Below, piece after piece: positions 62,804 to 64,000 of a stretch of DNA of 64,000 bases. Source of the stretch: Diphasiastrum complanatum (lineage: Eukaryota > Streptophyta > Lycopodiopsida > Lycopodiales > Lycopodiaceae); NCBI GenBank assembly GCA_029204225.1, contig MU832131.1, forward strand, positions 21,694 through 85,693, in the 5' to 3' direction. Each line of letters starts with the position of its first letter. Position 1 is the stretch's first letter. Under the pieces are notes generated by a model that did not search any database, had not been told where the DNA came from, and saw only the letters and a program-made list of their open reading frames with translations. A program made the position numbers and the translations under genes.

Positions 62804-63030
62804 ACTCACTTAGCTGGAATTAGTTGTGCAACTAACATGCACTGAAACTAAGACCTCACTCTTGTCTACCACATAGGAAAGCCATGATAAACATTGAGAT
62901 AGAGGAGCATCGTATAATCAAGGGCTCATCATGCTCATAAGAGCGCATGGGTAACAGCATGGGTAGAACTCACTTAGCTAGAATCAGTTGTTCAACTAAC
63001 ATGCACTAAAACTAAGATCTCGCTCTTGTG
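62804..63030 (+). repeat. Direct repeat of about 63 bp, two copies
   Basis: ACTCACTTAGCT(G/A)GAAT and AACTAACATGCACT(G/A)AAACTAAGA occur in both 62,804-62,866 and 62,968-63,030, about 164 bp apart. Confidence 0.8.
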
Positions 63031-63159
63031 TAGCGCAGGCATCTCAAAGGGAGCCGGAAACCACGACTTAGCTTCCCAGCCTTCAACTCTTGCCATCCAA
63101 ACCCACTTGACATACAAGCAGCCAACTCGCCAACAACGATTAGACTTAACCAACTTGAA

Positions 63160-63430
63160 GTTCCGAAAACCAACATTGAGATCCAACCTGGCGCCATGCC
63201 AGATCGGGGGTCCCGATGTGGGTGACTCCCCTCCAAGCAAGCCGCCCGACATACATCAAACTTAACCAACTCGAAGCTTCGTTACAAACGAGTAACATCC
63301 ATTCCAAGCAAGCGGTCTGACTTACATCAGACTTAACCAACTGAAAGCTTCATCACGAGCGCTGGAAGCCAACCTGGCGCCATGCCAGACTGGACAGCCA
63401 TAAACAGGTAACATCCACCCAAGCAAGCAT
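63160..63430 (+). repeat. Imperfect repeats with CAACCTGGCGCCATGCCAGA
   Basis: The phrase CCAACCTGGCGCCATGCCAG occurs near 63,186 and 63,370, with ACTTAACCAACT-GAAGCTTC near 63,260 and 63,330 and CCAAGCAAGC near 63,232, 63,303 and 63,418. Confidence 0.7.
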
Positions 63431-63544
63431 CCAACTCAGCCGACAGGTTAGAGCCCGTTCCCCAAGAGCTTTATCCCATTCACGTTCATGCAAGGAACAC
63501 TCAGAACCACAAGCCGCGACAGATATGGAAACAACCAGCTTCCT

Positions 63545-63617
63545 GGACCAAATGGTCCCGACAGCATACCGCTGGCGCCACGGACCGAATGGTCCCGACG
63601 GCATACCGCTGGCGTCC
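63545..63617 (+). repeat. 37-bp tandem duplication
   Basis: Two adjacent copies start GGACC(A/G)AATGGTCCCGAC and contain GGCATACCGCTGGCG or a variant. The word GGACC-AATGGTCC is itself nearly palindromic. Confidence 0.88.
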
Positions 63618-64000
63618 CGGGACACGACCCAGCCTATGTGCCACGTTAAAAATTTTGGAGGAAGCGGCCTTACAACTGACGCTTTTACCGAACACTGAAA
63701 CCCAGAAGGTAATCAGAGTAAGTTTGAGAACAATCCCCCTTTATCCTGAGAAGAGGTTACAATTTCAAGTGTGTGACCGACCCTAGTCTCCGGGACCGCC
63801 TAGCATGCCAAGGCGAGAGCCATGACACATCCAGCAAGGGAGGCTGAGGACTTGGTTGGAGCTCTCCTGAGTCGCAACCCGCACTCCCCTATAGTATTGG
63901 TGTGATTCGGCACCCCCCCTCATACCAAGCACTCTACCCAAGTTGGTAAAGCACATTTTTCTCTCTCTAGGATTTTCTCTTTCTAGAGTCATTTTCTCTC
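63618..64000. other. No gene seen
   Basis: The phrase CAAGTTGGTAAAGCA near 63,940 resembles a tRNA D-arm, but no B-box or fold follows, so no tRNA is called. Confidence 0.3.

Noticed and set aside
63925-63955. Possible tRNA gene
   Set aside because: Only a D-arm-like phrase is present; no B-box, anticodon arm or acceptor pairing.

Overview
This window is plant nuclear DNA from a large, retrotransposon-rich genome. Almost everything recognisable is an LTR retrotransposon: Ty1/copia with tRNA-iMet type primer sites, Ty3/gypsy including a chromodomain element, and a non-coding LTR element. Most are broken and nested inside each other. Long (TC)n, (GA)n and (CA)n tracts are frequent. One apparently intact host gene is visible: a CLE (CLAVATA3/ESR-related) peptide precursor at 38,581-38,868 on the minus strand. 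That makes the source a land plant, most likely a seed plant. The species cannot be fixed from the sequence.

Layout. 1-5,521: a young copia element (+) whose 5' LTR is cut by the window edge; the 315 bp of LTR seen at both ends look identical and the gag-pol frame is open except for one frameshift near its end. 5,522-10,480: a gypsy gag remnant, a diverged minus-strand copy of a non-coding LTR element, degenerate tandem repeats, and a small tRNA-derived insertion with a 12-bp target duplication. 10,480-13,125: decayed copia (-). 13,126-17,466: no genes, several degenerate repeats. 17,467-24,182: a Ty3/gypsy chromovirus (-) with both LTRs truncated. 24,183-26,900: LTR-like sequence with a (CA)n tract and a copia gag remnant. 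26,974-29,900: gypsy gag-protease with several zinc knuckles, a polypurine tract and 3' LTR. 30,724-35,830: a gypsy-like LTR, leader and gag fused to a copia RT/RNase H half and its 3' LTR. 35,860-36,935: the end of another copia. 36,936-40,910: apparently non-TE sequence with the CLE gene and an approximately 80-bp tandem array upstream of it. 41,490-43,230: gypsy RT and RNase H remnants (-). 43,426-49,698: interleaved copia pieces in both orientations, with junctions at (GA)n tracts. 49,716-51,010: a second copy of the multi-zinc-knuckle gypsy gag-protease (-). 51,138-60,888: a copia element split by a 4.2-kb non-coding LTR element (52,750-56,949), with a 3' LTR enlarged by about 1.2 kb of foreign DNA. 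60,913-62,280: gypsy RT-integrase remnant (+). 62,300-64,000: no gene, several short duplications.

How the parts relate. The retroelements carry gag, protease, integrase, RT and RNase H for their own copying, but only the first copia is close to intact. Related copies can be matched inside the window: the copia family at 1-5,521, 46,528-48,701 and 48,702-49,698; the gag-protease family at 27-29 kb and 50 kb; the non-coding family at 6.6-7.8 kb and 52.7-56.9 kb; a copia LTR family at 35.0 and 43.4 kb. The CLE gene stands alone in one of the few stretches without recognisable element coding sequence. All identities quoted were counted by eye.
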